Source: Mycolicibacterium alvei (GTDB taxonomy: Bacteria; Actinomycetota; Actinomycetes; Mycobacteriales; Mycobacteriaceae). Taken from it: a stretch of DNA of 64,000 nt. The notes under the pieces are model-generated. The model was not told where the DNA came from and did not search any database. It saw nothing but the letters and a program-made list of their open reading frames with translations. The DNA is taken from NCBI RefSeq assembly GCF_010727325.1, contig NZ_AP022565.1, forward strand, positions 4,154,001 through 4,218,000. The letters are read 5' to 3'. This document shows, in pieces, positions 41,730 through 50,605 of the stretch. Each line of letters begins with the position of its first letter. Position 1 is the stretch's first letter. Made by a program: the position numbers and the translations under genes.

Positions 41730-42566
41730 ATGGATATCTTGAGGTGGGACAGACCGCCTCGCCTGAGCCGCCGCGCCAACGCGGTCGTAACGGGAGCGGG
41801 CAGCGGAATTGGCCGTGCCTTCGCGGTGGAGCTCGCCCGTAGAGGTGGACGAGTGGTGTGTGCCGACATCGACCCGGTGCGTGCCAAGGAGACGGTCGGG
41901 CTCGTCGTCCAAGCCGGCGGCGAGGGGCTCGACATCGCATGCGATGTCACGGACGAAGAGCAGGTCCGCGAACTCGCCGACAGCGCCGAGAAGTGGTTCG
42001 GCGCGGCAGCCAGCCTGGTGATCAACAACGCGGGCATCGGAATCGGTGGCAATGTCATCGGCGCGACGCCCAAGCGGGACTGGGAAGCGACACTTTCAGT
42101 CAACTTGTGGGGAGTGATTTACGGCTGCGAGATCTTCGTACCGCGACTTCGTGCGAAGGGCAGCGGGGGAATTATCAACGTCGCATCGGCTGCAAGTTTT
42201 GGAGCAGCGCCCCGGATGGGTGCCTATAACGTCAGCAAGGCCGGCGTGCTCTCGCTATCCGAGACTTTGGCGGCCGAGCTGAGTGGTACTGGTGTGGCGG
42301 TGACTGTACTGTGCCCGACATTTGTCAAGACCAACATCGTCGATAACCCTGGTATTGAGGAGTCGGCCGCCAAGCTGGCAACGAATTTGATGAAGTGGAC
42401 CGGCGTGTCGGCGGAATCGGTGGCGCGCAAAACGTTGGACGCGAACGATCGCGGTCAGTTGCACGTCCTACCCCAAGTCGACGCGAAGATTCTCTGGTTA
42501 TTTAAGCGGGCAGTGCCTGCCACGTATACCCGTGCGCTCGGTTTGGTTGAGCGAATCGCGCGCTAA
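41730..42566 (+). CDS. Short-chain dehydrogenase/reductase (SadH-like)
   Basis: The 278-residue SDR shows the cofactor motif VVTGAGSGIGRAFAVELA, VINNAGIGIGG, catalytic Ser in NVASAASFGAA and YNVSK. It has the N-terminal RWDRPPRLSRR lead seen in SadH/Rv3085-like proteins of the mymA operon, where an SDR also accompanies a BVMO. It interconverts a secondary alcohol and ketone. ATG 41730 has AAAGGA ten bases upstream; GTG 41727 is possible. It is the first gene of the SDR-diiron-BVMO operon; the next gene starts 31 bases on. Confidence 0.86.
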   Translation: MDILRWDRPPRLSRRANAVVTGAGSGIGRAFAVELARRGGRVVCADIDPVRAKETVGLVVQAGGEGLDIACDVTDEEQVRELADSAEKWFGAAASLVINNAGIGIGGNVIGATPKRDWEATLSVNLWGVIYGCEIFVPRLRAKGSGGIINVASAASFGAAPRMGAYNVSKAGVLSLSETLAAELSGTGVAVTVLCPTFVKTNIVDNPGIEESAAKLATNLMKWTGVSAESVARKTLDANDRGQLHVLPQVDAKILWLFKRAVPATYTRALGLVERIAR

Positions 42567-42597
42567 GTCATTCCAGACAAAGACAAAGGAGACTCCA

Positions 42598-43521
42598 ATG
42601 GCATTCAAATACAGCGATATGCTCGAGACGATCAAGAATCGGCAGTGGGCGCTGGCCGACATCGATTGGGATGCGCCGGGCGCCGATAAAATCACTGATG
42701 AGCAGCGGCCCGAACTGAAGCAGTTCATGGCTGACGTGGTGTGGATAGAACACGTCGGTGCACGCGCGTTCGCCGCCATGGCGCCGAAAGCGCCGTTCGA
42801 GGCTCTAGGTGACATCTACCGGTATTTCCATGCCGAGGAGCAGCGGCACGCCAACGCGGAGCTGGCGCTCATGCAGCGGTGGGGGATGCTCGAGGAAGGG
42901 GAAATCCCGGTGCCGAACAAGAATATTCGACTGGTCATCGAGTGGATCGACCGATACGCCGAGGCCCTCCCGCTGACGGTGATCGGAGCGGCGATCCCAG
43001 CCTTGGAGACTGCGCTCGACGGAGCATTGCTCAAGTTCCTTCTCGACGAGGTGCAGGATCCGCTCTGCGCCGAGGTCTTCAACAAGGTCAACAACGACGA
43101 ATCGCGGCACTTGGCAGTGGGATTCCAGGTTCTGAACGACCTCGGCGCCAGCCCCATGCGCATTCATGCGACTCAGACGATGGGGGCGCTCATCGACCCG
43201 AGAATCCTTCTCGGCGGCGTCCTCTACGTGCCGTTGCTCACCAGGATGTTGACCAATCTCAACGCCATGGGATTGTCGGAGGAGAAGCTCTACAACGCGG
43301 TGATGCGGTACGAGAACGTCGGAGATCGTAGTGAGTTCACGCGCCGCGTTCCGGGCTACCACATCTTGAAGGCTCACATGTCCGCCAGCATCAAGCGTTC
43401 TCAGCCATTGCATTTCATTTCGCAGCGGCTGGGTACCGCGATCGACCACTTCCCCACCGAGGTGCTCGGTAAGTCACCGACGTGGACAGAAGAGCTGACC
43501 TACGAACCGGTGGCCAGATGA
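42598..43521 (+). CDS. Ferritin-like diiron protein, possible oxygenase
   Basis: The 307-residue helical protein has two ExxH-type metal motifs: YFHAEEQRHANAELALMQRW (about residues 80-100) and VNNDESRHLAVGFQVLNDLG (about 160-180), with further Glu residues in WIEHVGARAF and ALETALDGAL. This is the ligand set of a four-helix-bundle diiron site, as in AurF-like or other ferritin-like oxygenases. Close relatives are often annotated only as ferritin-like or reductase. ACAAAGGAGACTCCA precedes ATG 42598. Its stop overlaps the next BVMO start as ATGA, so the two are made together. The reaction is unknown; hydroxylation or desaturation of the BVMO substrate is an inference. Confidence 0.72.
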   Translation: MAFKYSDMLETIKNRQWALADIDWDAPGADKITDEQRPELKQFMADVVWIEHVGARAFAAMAPKAPFEALGDIYRYFHAEEQRHANAELALMQRWGMLEEGEIPVPNKNIRLVIEWIDRYAEALPLTVIGAAIPALETALDGALLKFLLDEVQDPLCAEVFNKVNNDESRHLAVGFQVLNDLGASPMRIHATQTMGALIDPRILLGGVLYVPLLTRMLTNLNAMGLSEEKLYNAVMRYENVGDRSEFTRRVPGYHILKAHMSASIKRSQPLHFISQRLGTAIDHFPTEVLGKSPTWTEELTYEPVAR

Positions 43522-45188
43522 GCGACACCACGACCGTCTTGATCGTCGGTGCGGGTTTCGCCGGCCTGGGAACCGCAATCCGGTTGCTACAACAGGGTAT
43601 CGACGATTTCGTTGTCCTTGAACGTGCCGACGAGGTGGGTGGTACCTGGCGGGACAACACCTATCCCGGCGCGGCGTGCGACATCCCGTCGCTGCTCTAT
43701 TCCTACGGGTTCGAGCAAAATCCGGACTGGTCCCGCGCGTATTCGGGCAGCGCCGAGATCCTCGGCTACATCAAGACGATGGTCGACAAGTACTCGCTGT
43801 CGCGTTTCATCCGGTTCGGAGTGAACGTCACCGGTCTGGAGTTCGACGAGGAAAGCGCACTGTGGACGGCGCAGACAGCTGACGGCTCGCAGTTCACGGC
43901 GCGCACCGCAGTGATGGCCAGTGGGCCGCTGGCGAATGCGAGCCTGCCGGACATCCGCGGACTGGACACCTTCGATGGTCACAAGATCCACAGTGCGCGT
44001 TGGGATCACGACTACGACATGAGCGACAAACGTGTCGCCGTGATCGGCACCGGAGCCAGCGCTGTTCAGATCATTCCCGAACTGGTGAAGACTGCGCGGT
44101 CGGTCAAGGTCTTCCAACGCACCCCCGGCTGGGTCCTCCCTCGGCCCGACTTCTCCCATCCGCAGTGGGTGCGGACGGCGTTTCGTCGCTTGCCTCGCGT
44201 GCAGAACGTCGGACGGCAGGCGTGGTTTTGGGGCCACGAGCTCATGGCCGTCGGCATGGTCTGGGATACCCCGGTCACCACTGGCATCCAGCTACTGGCG
44301 AAGGCGAATTTGCGGAGGCAGGTATCGGATACTTGGCTCAGGCGCCAGCTGACGCCGAACTTCCGTGCCGGCTGCAAACGGATGCTGATGAGCAGCGATT
44401 ACTACCCCGCTCTTCAGCGCGACAACTGCAAGCTCGTCTCATGGCCGATCGCGACCCTGTCGCCGAATGGCATACGGACCGCAGATGGCATCGAACACGA
44501 ACTGGACTGCATCGTCTTCGCCACCGGCTTCGATGTATGCAAGGCTGGCACACCTTTTCCCATCCGAGGCGCGCATGGTCGTGAGCTCTCCGACGAGTGG
44601 TCCCAGGGCGCCTATGCGTACCGGAGCGTCACCGTCGCAGGCTATCCCAATCTTTTCTTCACCTTCGGACCAAATTCAGGGCCCGGCCATAACTCGGCCC
44701 TCGTGTACATGGAGGCCGAGATCAACTACATCGTCAAAGCCATCGGCGCGATCATCGCGAATGATCTCAGTACGCTCGAGGTCCGCGAAGATCGGCAAAA
44801 TAATTACCACGGCGAGGTACAGCAGCGGTTGGGAAGTACGACTTGGAATTCGGGTTGCAAGAGCTGGTACCTCACGAATGACGGATACAACGGCACCATG
44901 TACCCCGGTTTCGCCACCCAGTTCAAGCGCGCACTGTCCAAGGTCGACATGGGTGATTATGTAACGACCCCGACAACCGCACGAACTGAGCACCACCCAA
45001 CCGAACACGCCCAAAACGGCTCGAATGTGGCCAAGGTTGCCCAGGGCCGCAAGGCCAAGGTAGCCCAGGGCCGAAAAAGCGCAGGCGCCCTGCCAACGCG
45101 GTCTGACGTCAAAGCCGACATCCTGGACGTGGGCGTCGGGAAGGTACCGCCTAAGCGCGCAGCCTCGAGAGTGAGGAAAGACGCTTGA
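43518..45188 (+). CDS. Baeyer-Villiger-type flavin monooxygenase 1, with basic repeat tail
   Basis: The 556-residue protein has an FAD Rossmann motif (LIVGAGFAGLGTAIRL), the BVMO fingerprint FDGHKIHSARWDHD and an NADPH Rossmann motif (RVAVIGTGASAVQIIPEL). It inserts O2-derived oxygen next to a carbonyl, giving an ester or lactone. Unusually, about 60 residues follow the normal end and include a direct repeat (KVAQGRKA then KVAQGRKS) and a Lys/Arg-rich terminus ending ASRVRKDA. The start overlaps the diiron gene (ATGA) and the end overlaps BVMO2 (TTGA). Confidence 0.88.
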   Translation: MSDTTTVLIVGAGFAGLGTAIRLLQQGIDDFVVLERADEVGGTWRDNTYPGAACDIPSLLYSYGFEQNPDWSRAYSGSAEILGYIKTMVDKYSLSRFIRFGVNVTGLEFDEESALWTAQTADGSQFTARTAVMASGPLANASLPDIRGLDTFDGHKIHSARWDHDYDMSDKRVAVIGTGASAVQIIPELVKTARSVKVFQRTPGWVLPRPDFSHPQWVRTAFRRLPRVQNVGRQAWFWGHELMAVGMVWDTPVTTGIQLLAKANLRRQVSDTWLRRQLTPNFRAGCKRMLMSSDYYPALQRDNCKLVSWPIATLSPNGIRTADGIEHELDCIVFATGFDVCKAGTPFPIRGAHGRELSDEWSQGAYAYRSVTVAGYPNLFFTFGPNSGPGHNSALVYMEAEINYIVKAIGAIIANDLSTLEVREDRQNNYHGEVQQRLGSTTWNSGCKSWYLTNDGYNGTMYPGFATQFKRALSKVDMGDYVTTPTTARTEHHPTEHAQNGSNVAKVAQGRKAKVAQGRKSAGALPTRSDVKADILDVGVGKVPPKRAASRVRKDA

Positions 45189-46774
45189 GTGTCCATGTTG
45201 CGGGCGACGAGAATGCCCCCACCTCCGGAGCCCCTACGTACGAGGTCCCCACCCACGAGATATTGGTCATCGGAGCTGGATTCTCCGGGATCGGAGTGGG
45301 CATCAAGCTGCTGAAGGAAGGTTTCTCGGACTTCCTCATCGTTGATGAGGCCCAAGGGGTGGGTGGAACCTGGTACTGGAATACCTACCCGGGGATTGCA
45401 GTAGACATTCCGTCATATAGTTACCAATTCTCCTTTGAGAAACGCCCGTCGTGGTCCCGTACCTATGCGCCGGGGATCGAACTGAAGAACTACGCGAAGC
45501 ATTGCGTGAAAAAATATGGCCTCGCGTCGCGCATCCGCTTCGGAGTCACGGTTGTGAGGGCTGAGTTCGACGAAGAATCGACATTGTGGCGTTTGTTTAC
45601 CTCGACGGACGAGGAACTGACAGCGAGGTTCGTCATCAATGCCTCCGGGGTTCTCACGCGACCAAAATCGCCGGACATACCGGGGGTCGGGGACTTCGGC
45701 GGGGTCACGATGCACACGTCGCGCTGGGACCACCAGCAGACCCTCACCGGAAAGAGGGTCGCCGTCATCGGGACGGGCGCCTCGGCGGTGCAACTGATCC
45801 CCTCGATAGCCAAGGACGTGGACACACTCACCGTCTTTCAGCGCACCCCGATATGGTGTCTGCCGAAATTCGACTTCGCGGTGCCCCGCCCGCTGAGTGC
45901 TCTTCTCCGGCTCGCACCCGGAGCGCAGATCGCCGCGCGGGGAGCCAGCCAGGCCTTTGTCGAACTCACCTTTCCCGTCGCAGCGCACTTCCATACCGCC
46001 ATACCGCTGGCGTCGGCGATCGAGCGTGCAGCGATCAGCTATATGCGTCGGCAGGTCACCGACCCGGTCGTTCGGGAGAAGCTGACGCCGCGTTACGCGC
46101 TGGGCTGCAAGCGACCAAGCTTTCACAACGAATATTTGAAGACGTTCAACCGCGAGAACGTCCTTCTTGAAACCAACCCCATCACCCGGGTGGATGAGAC
46201 CGCGGTAATTACGGCCGATGGCGTCAGACACGAGATCGACGTGCTCGTCCTGGCAACGGGATTCAAGGTCATGGAATCGGACAGCATGCCCACCTACTCG
46301 CTCAGAGGTGTCGCCGGCCGAGACCAGGCACAGTGGTGGGACGAGAACCGACTCCAGGCATATGAGGGAGTCAGCGTGCCAGGATTCCCGAACCATTTCT
46401 CAGTGTTTGGCCCGTACGGATACAACGGGTCGTCCTACTTCGCACTCATCGAGGCACAGGCGGGTCACATTCTCCGTTGCCTCCGGCATGCCAGGACGGC
46501 CGACTCGAACTACGTCGAGGTACGCGAGGAGGCGAATCAACGCTTCTTCGCGGAGATGCTGGCACGGCGGCATACGCAGGTCTTCTGGCAGGACAGCTGC
46601 GCGGGCGCGAACAGCTATTACTTCGACAAGCATGGGGACGTGCCTCTGCGTCCCACGACGACGGTCGAGTCGATCTGGCGCAGTCGACGATTCGACTTGG
46701 CCGACTACCGTTTCGAACGGCGACCGGCGAAAAAGGCGGACACTGCCCCACAGAAGGTGGACACCGCCGGATGA
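45185..46774 (+). CDS. Baeyer-Villiger-type flavin monooxygenase 2
   Basis: The 529-residue protein shows ILVIGAGFSGIGVGIKLLKE for FAD, GTWYWNTYPGIAVDIPSYSY, the fingerprint FGGVTMHTSRWDHQ and VAVIGTGASAVQLIPSIAKD for NADPH. It differs in the NTYPG region from BVMO1 and BVMO3 (IAVDIPS instead of AACDIPS/AACDVPS), so it is not a recent duplicate of either. The TTG start at 45185 overlaps the BVMO1 stop as TTGA; no other start nearby is better placed. It is followed by an esterase/lipase gene with an ATGA overlap. Confidence 0.88.
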   Translation: MSVHVAGDENAPTSGAPTYEVPTHEILVIGAGFSGIGVGIKLLKEGFSDFLIVDEAQGVGGTWYWNTYPGIAVDIPSYSYQFSFEKRPSWSRTYAPGIELKNYAKHCVKKYGLASRIRFGVTVVRAEFDEESTLWRLFTSTDEELTARFVINASGVLTRPKSPDIPGVGDFGGVTMHTSRWDHQQTLTGKRVAVIGTGASAVQLIPSIAKDVDTLTVFQRTPIWCLPKFDFAVPRPLSALLRLAPGAQIAARGASQAFVELTFPVAAHFHTAIPLASAIERAAISYMRRQVTDPVVREKLTPRYALGCKRPSFHNEYLKTFNRENVLLETNPITRVDETAVITADGVRHEIDVLVLATGFKVMESDSMPTYSLRGVAGRDQAQWWDENRLQAYEGVSVPGFPNHFSVFGPYGYNGSSYFALIEAQAGHILRCLRHARTADSNYVEVREEANQRFFAEMLARRHTQVFWQDSCAGANSYYFDKHGDVPLRPTTTVESIWRSRRFDLADYRFERRPAKKADTAPQKVDTAG

Positions 46775-47733
46775 GTTCACCTGCCAGGCCGAATCCGAGC
46801 ATGGCGAGCCACCTGGTCGCGGCAACGGCGCGAGGCGTTCTTCGACCTCTCACGCAAGTGATTCCGGCCAACGACCATGGCTTCGCGGTCATGGACCGCG
46901 TGCTACGGGGAACACTCGTGGTGTCGCGGCCAAGGCGCGCAATCAGTGTCGAGAAGGTAGACACGCCCTTCGCCGGTGAACGTGTGCGAGGCGACTGGGT
47001 CAAGGCGGCCAACGTGGCCTCGGATGCTCCGCCGATTCTTTATATACACGGCGGCGCATTTTCTATGTGCTCTCCCGAGACCCACCGTGGCCTCATCAGC
47101 GAACTGTCCGCGGCCGCCCGCAGGCCGGTATTTGCCGTGCGCTATCGATTGGTCCCGAAATATCCCTTCCCGGCGGCCGCAGATGATGCACTGATCGCCT
47201 ATCGATGGTTGACAGAGGGAAGCGCGATCACCGCGTCTTCTGGCACGGTGGCGCTCGCCGGCGATTCCGCAGGCGGCCAGCTTGCTGCGGCGACGGCGCT
47301 TGGCGCTCGGGAACATCGACTGCCGACGCCGGATGCCATGCTGCTGATGTCGCCGGTGCTGGATTTGACATGCCAACTCGCGATGGACCGTGATCTGCGC
47401 AGACGGGACCCCTTTGCGTCCGCCATCTCTGCGTCGAGAACAATTGGTCTGTACGTGGCGGGCGCCGATCCAGCCGACCCGAGGATAAGCGTGCTCGATG
47501 CTGATCTCACGGACATGCCACCAACTTTGATTCAGGTCGGCGGACGAGAGATGTTGCTCGACGACTCCAGAGTCTTTGCCAAACGTCTGCAAACTGCAGG
47601 GGTCTCCTCGCAGTTGCAAGTTTTCCGCGGCCAGATCCATGTCTTCCAGGCGATGTTTCGCCTACTGCCAGAAGCACGTGAGGCCCTCAGGCTCGGTGGC
47701 GAGTTCTTGGCTACTTCGGCCACCGTCCGTTGA
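46771..47733 (+). CDS. Alpha/beta hydrolase of the HSL (hormone-sensitive lipase) family
   Basis: The 320-residue protein has the HSL oxyanion motif ILYIHGGAFSMCSPETH, the nucleophile GDSAGGQLAAATAL, and the catalytic His in FRGQIHVFQAMF. It would hydrolyse an ester, fitting cleavage of the ester or lactone made by the BVMOs, as LipR accompanies MymA in M. tuberculosis. The ATG at 46771 overlaps the BVMO2 stop. BVMO3 follows after 62 bases. Confidence 0.88.
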   Translation: MSSPARPNPSMASHLVAATARGVLRPLTQVIPANDHGFAVMDRVLRGTLVVSRPRRAISVEKVDTPFAGERVRGDWVKAANVASDAPPILYIHGGAFSMCSPETHRGLISELSAAARRPVFAVRYRLVPKYPFPAAADDALIAYRWLTEGSAITASSGTVALAGDSAGGQLAAATALGAREHRLPTPDAMLLMSPVLDLTCQLAMDRDLRRRDPFASAISASRTIGLYVAGADPADPRISVLDADLTDMPPTLIQVGGREMLLDDSRVFAKRLQTAGVSSQLQVFRGQIHVFQAMFRLLPEAREALRLGGEFLATSATVR

Positions 47734-47795
47734 CAGCGTCCCTGCGCACGCCTTGACCACGAGGCGCCCCAGCACGAAGGTTGTATGAGCTAACG

Positions 47796-49385
47796 ATGAA
47801 ACCCGTGAAACGTGAACCAACCCAGGACAATCCCCCTGGTAACCCCTCGATCGTCATCATCGGCGCTGGCTTCGCCGGAATTACCCTTGCACTTCGCCTC
47901 AAACGCGCAGGGTTCGACAGGGTCCTCATTGTCGAAAAGGGCGATGGTGTCGGGGGAGTCTGGCGGGAGAACACCTACCCAGGGGCGGCCTGTGACGTCC
48001 CGTCGCAGTTGTACTCGATCTCCTCGGCGCCGAATCCCAGGTGGGGTCGGCGTTACGCAGAACAAGGCGATATCCTCGCCTACCTTCGCCGCGTCGCCGA
48101 CGAAAGTGGTTTGCTGTCCCTCCTTCGGACCAAAACCGAAATCGCTAAGGCGGCCTTCGATGAGCGCACGAACACATGGCGTCTGACCACGACTACCAGT
48201 CAGGAATTGGAGTGCGATGTCGTCATTTCGGCCGTGGGCCAGCTGTCCCGACCCTCAGTTCCTGATATTCCTGGAATCTCGGGCTTCGCGGGCCCGTCGT
48301 TTCATTCCGCGAATTGGGACCACGATCTGAATCTCAGCGGCAAGCGGCTTGCGGTCGTCGGCACCGGCGCTAGTTCGGTGCAGTTCGTCCCGGTGGTCGC
48401 CGCAGGCGCTGAGCACTTGGACGTTTTCCAACGGTCAGCCCCATGGGTGCTGCCCAAATTCGACCGTCAGTACGGTGGGCGGCATCACCAACTGCTGCGC
48501 AAGTTGCCCATTCTGCGGCTCAGCGAACGTCTGATGATTTGGACGATATTCGAGTTCTTGGCGTTGGCACTCGTCGACGCGAAGCCAGTAGCGCGAGTCT
48601 TGGGAGTCATCGCCCTCCGGCACCTAGGTCGCCAGGTGTCGGATGCCCGGCTGCGTTCCCACCTGACGCCGGACTATGCGCCCGGGTGCAAGAGGATTCT
48701 GTTCTCCAGCGACTATTACCCCGCGCTCGCACGTCCCAACGTTTCATTGGTCACCGACGATATCCGGGCAGTAGAACCTGGCGGAATCCGCACGGTGAAC
48801 GGCGACTTCCACGCCGCCGACGTGATCATCTACGGCACTGGCTTCAGTGCCACCGAGTTTCTTTCCCCGATGGAGGTCTACGGCCGCTCGGACCGGAAAT
48901 TGTCGGACGTGTGGGCGGATGGCGCGCACGCCTACTACGGCCTATCGGTGCCAGAGTTTCCGAATTTCCTCATGATGTACGGGCCCAACACCAACGTGGG
49001 ATCCGGGTCCATCGTCTACATGCTCGAATCGCAGGCCCGACACATCGTCAGGTTGATGAAGGTTCTCCGTGCCCATCCAGGAAGTGTTATCGAGGTCCGT
49101 GCCGATGTGGAGAAGCGCTTCAACGACCGGTTGAGTCGCCGCCTGGACAGATCCGTGTGGACTATGTGCACGAGCTGGTATCGCTCGGCGCGGGGGTCGA
49201 TCTCTACCAACTGGCCCAGCCCGACCTTCTTGTATCGCCTTCGTGCGCGCAGGCCGAAGCGGCGCGCTTACGTCCTGTCGCGTCCCGCGCCCGCGAACTC
49301 GTCGCGCAGGGGGACACCCGAGCCGGCCAACACCCATCTGGCCGACATGCCCTATGCCCCAAGCGGGGCCGATAGCGTCGACTAG
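47796..49385 (+). CDS. Baeyer-Villiger-type flavin monooxygenase 3
   Basis: The 529-residue protein shows IVIIGAGFAGITLALRLKRA, ENTYPGAACDVPSQLYSISS, the fingerprint FAGPSFHSANWDHD and LAVVGTGASSVQFVPVVAAG. It is closer to BVMO1 than to BVMO2 in the conserved segments. ATG 47796 is the likely start; TTG 47781 is in frame and the ribosome site is unclear. It is the last intact gene of the run and is followed by P450 remnants. Confidence 0.86.
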   Translation: MKPVKREPTQDNPPGNPSIVIIGAGFAGITLALRLKRAGFDRVLIVEKGDGVGGVWRENTYPGAACDVPSQLYSISSAPNPRWGRRYAEQGDILAYLRRVADESGLLSLLRTKTEIAKAAFDERTNTWRLTTTTSQELECDVVISAVGQLSRPSVPDIPGISGFAGPSFHSANWDHDLNLSGKRLAVVGTGASSVQFVPVVAAGAEHLDVFQRSAPWVLPKFDRQYGGRHHQLLRKLPILRLSERLMIWTIFEFLALALVDAKPVARVLGVIALRHLGRQVSDARLRSHLTPDYAPGCKRILFSSDYYPALARPNVSLVTDDIRAVEPGGIRTVNGDFHAADVIIYGTGFSATEFLSPMEVYGRSDRKLSDVWADGAHAYYGLSVPEFPNFLMMYGPNTNVGSGSIVYMLESQARHIVRLMKVLRAHPGSVIEVRADVEKRFNDRLSRRLDRSVWTMCTSWYRSARGSISTNWPSPTFLYRLRARRPKRRAYVLSRPAPANSSRRGTPEPANTHLADMPYAPSGADSVD

Positions 49386-49539
49386 TGGCGGCTCTGTTCA
49401 GTGACGGGTATCCGAGGACGGCGGGGAGTCGCTGACATTCGAGCGGCAACTGTGACCGCCGTTGACAGGGTGGTCACCGGTGTAAACGATGGGTGAAATC
49501 CTTCCGATAATGCGAGAAACAACATCAAGGGGGCACTCG

Positions 49540-50442
49540 ATGACCAAATCGCCGTCCGGTTCGGCAAGCAAGTCCCGTGACCGGCTGTTGTCGGTACTAC
49601 TGAATCCCCTCCCGCAGCGCGTCGAGCGCGCTATCCAGGAGTGAGTCGACGATGGCCGGTTCGCGAACTTGCCGCGCCGCCGACCGGTAGCGGATTGAAG
49701 CCAGTTATCGGCGATCAGGGATTGCCTCTCGTTGGCCTTCGCCCGGAACTTACCGGCGGCACGCTCGGGGCAGAATGGTGATTTACTCGCCGCGCTATGT
49801 GAGGCGCGCGCCAGGACGGCGAACGCTTCACTGATGCGGACAGCATAAATCAAATGATCTTTCTGATGATGGCCGCTCATGACACGTCAACGATCACCAC
49901 TGCCGCTGTGGCGTACTTCTTGGCGAAGAATCCTGAATGGCAGGATCGACTTCGTGCTGAGTCTGACCGTCTAGGCGACGATCTGTCGGACATTGAGGAC
50001 CTGGAGGGGCTTACGGCGATGGACTTGGTCATCAAGGAGTCGCTCAGACTAGTTGCACCGGTACCGTTGGTTATGCGTAAGACGGTGACCGACACCCTAA
50101 TTGATGGCTACTACGTCCCCTCCGGAGTGCTCGTCGTCATCACGCCTGCGGTCAACCACTTTGCGCCCACAGTGTCGACCGAGCCGGACCGGTTTGACCC
50201 AACGCGACTCGAGCCGCCACGGCGCGAGGATCAGGCCCACCGCTTCGCCTGGCTTCCGTTCGGAGGAGGCGCGCACAAGCGCATCGGGATGCACTTCGGC
50301 ACCTTGGAGGTGAAGGCAATACTGCACGAGATGCTGCGGGAATTCACCTGGAGTCTGGATGACGGCTACCGCGTTCGGTGGGACAATACGTCCCTGCCTG
50401 TTCCCTGTCGACGGCCTACCTATTACGTTGTGTCGCCGATGA
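49540..50442 (+). pseudogene. Cytochrome P450 remnant with heme Cys replaced by Arg
   Basis: Scattered P450 pieces are visible in order: PVRELAAPPTGSGLKPVIGD and QGLPLVG (about 49655-49735), then after a large loss GDLLAALCEARA (about 49775-49811), a frame change into QDGERFTDADSINQMIFLMM, the I-helix MMAAHDTSTITTAAVAYFLA, KESLRL for ExxR, and the heme loop FGGGAHKRIGMHFG. The heme-ligand Cys of this loop is Arg (codon CGC, 50280-50282). Another frame change near 50403 is needed to reach the natural end VDGLPITLCRR. Between the N-terminal piece and the I-helix most of the protein is missing. It is dead. Confidence 0.85.
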
Positions 50443-50605
50443 TATCTAGGTCATTCCACGAGACTTTTGAGTGCTTAGCCGAGCACATCGCCCTTACAGG
50501 GCGCCGGCGGAATCGACGCAGTCCTCCAAGTGGCCTCGGAGATCCTCAACAAACCCCGGCGAACCGTAGTCGGCAAACCTACGCAAACTGCCGGAAAGGA
50601 TGGTC

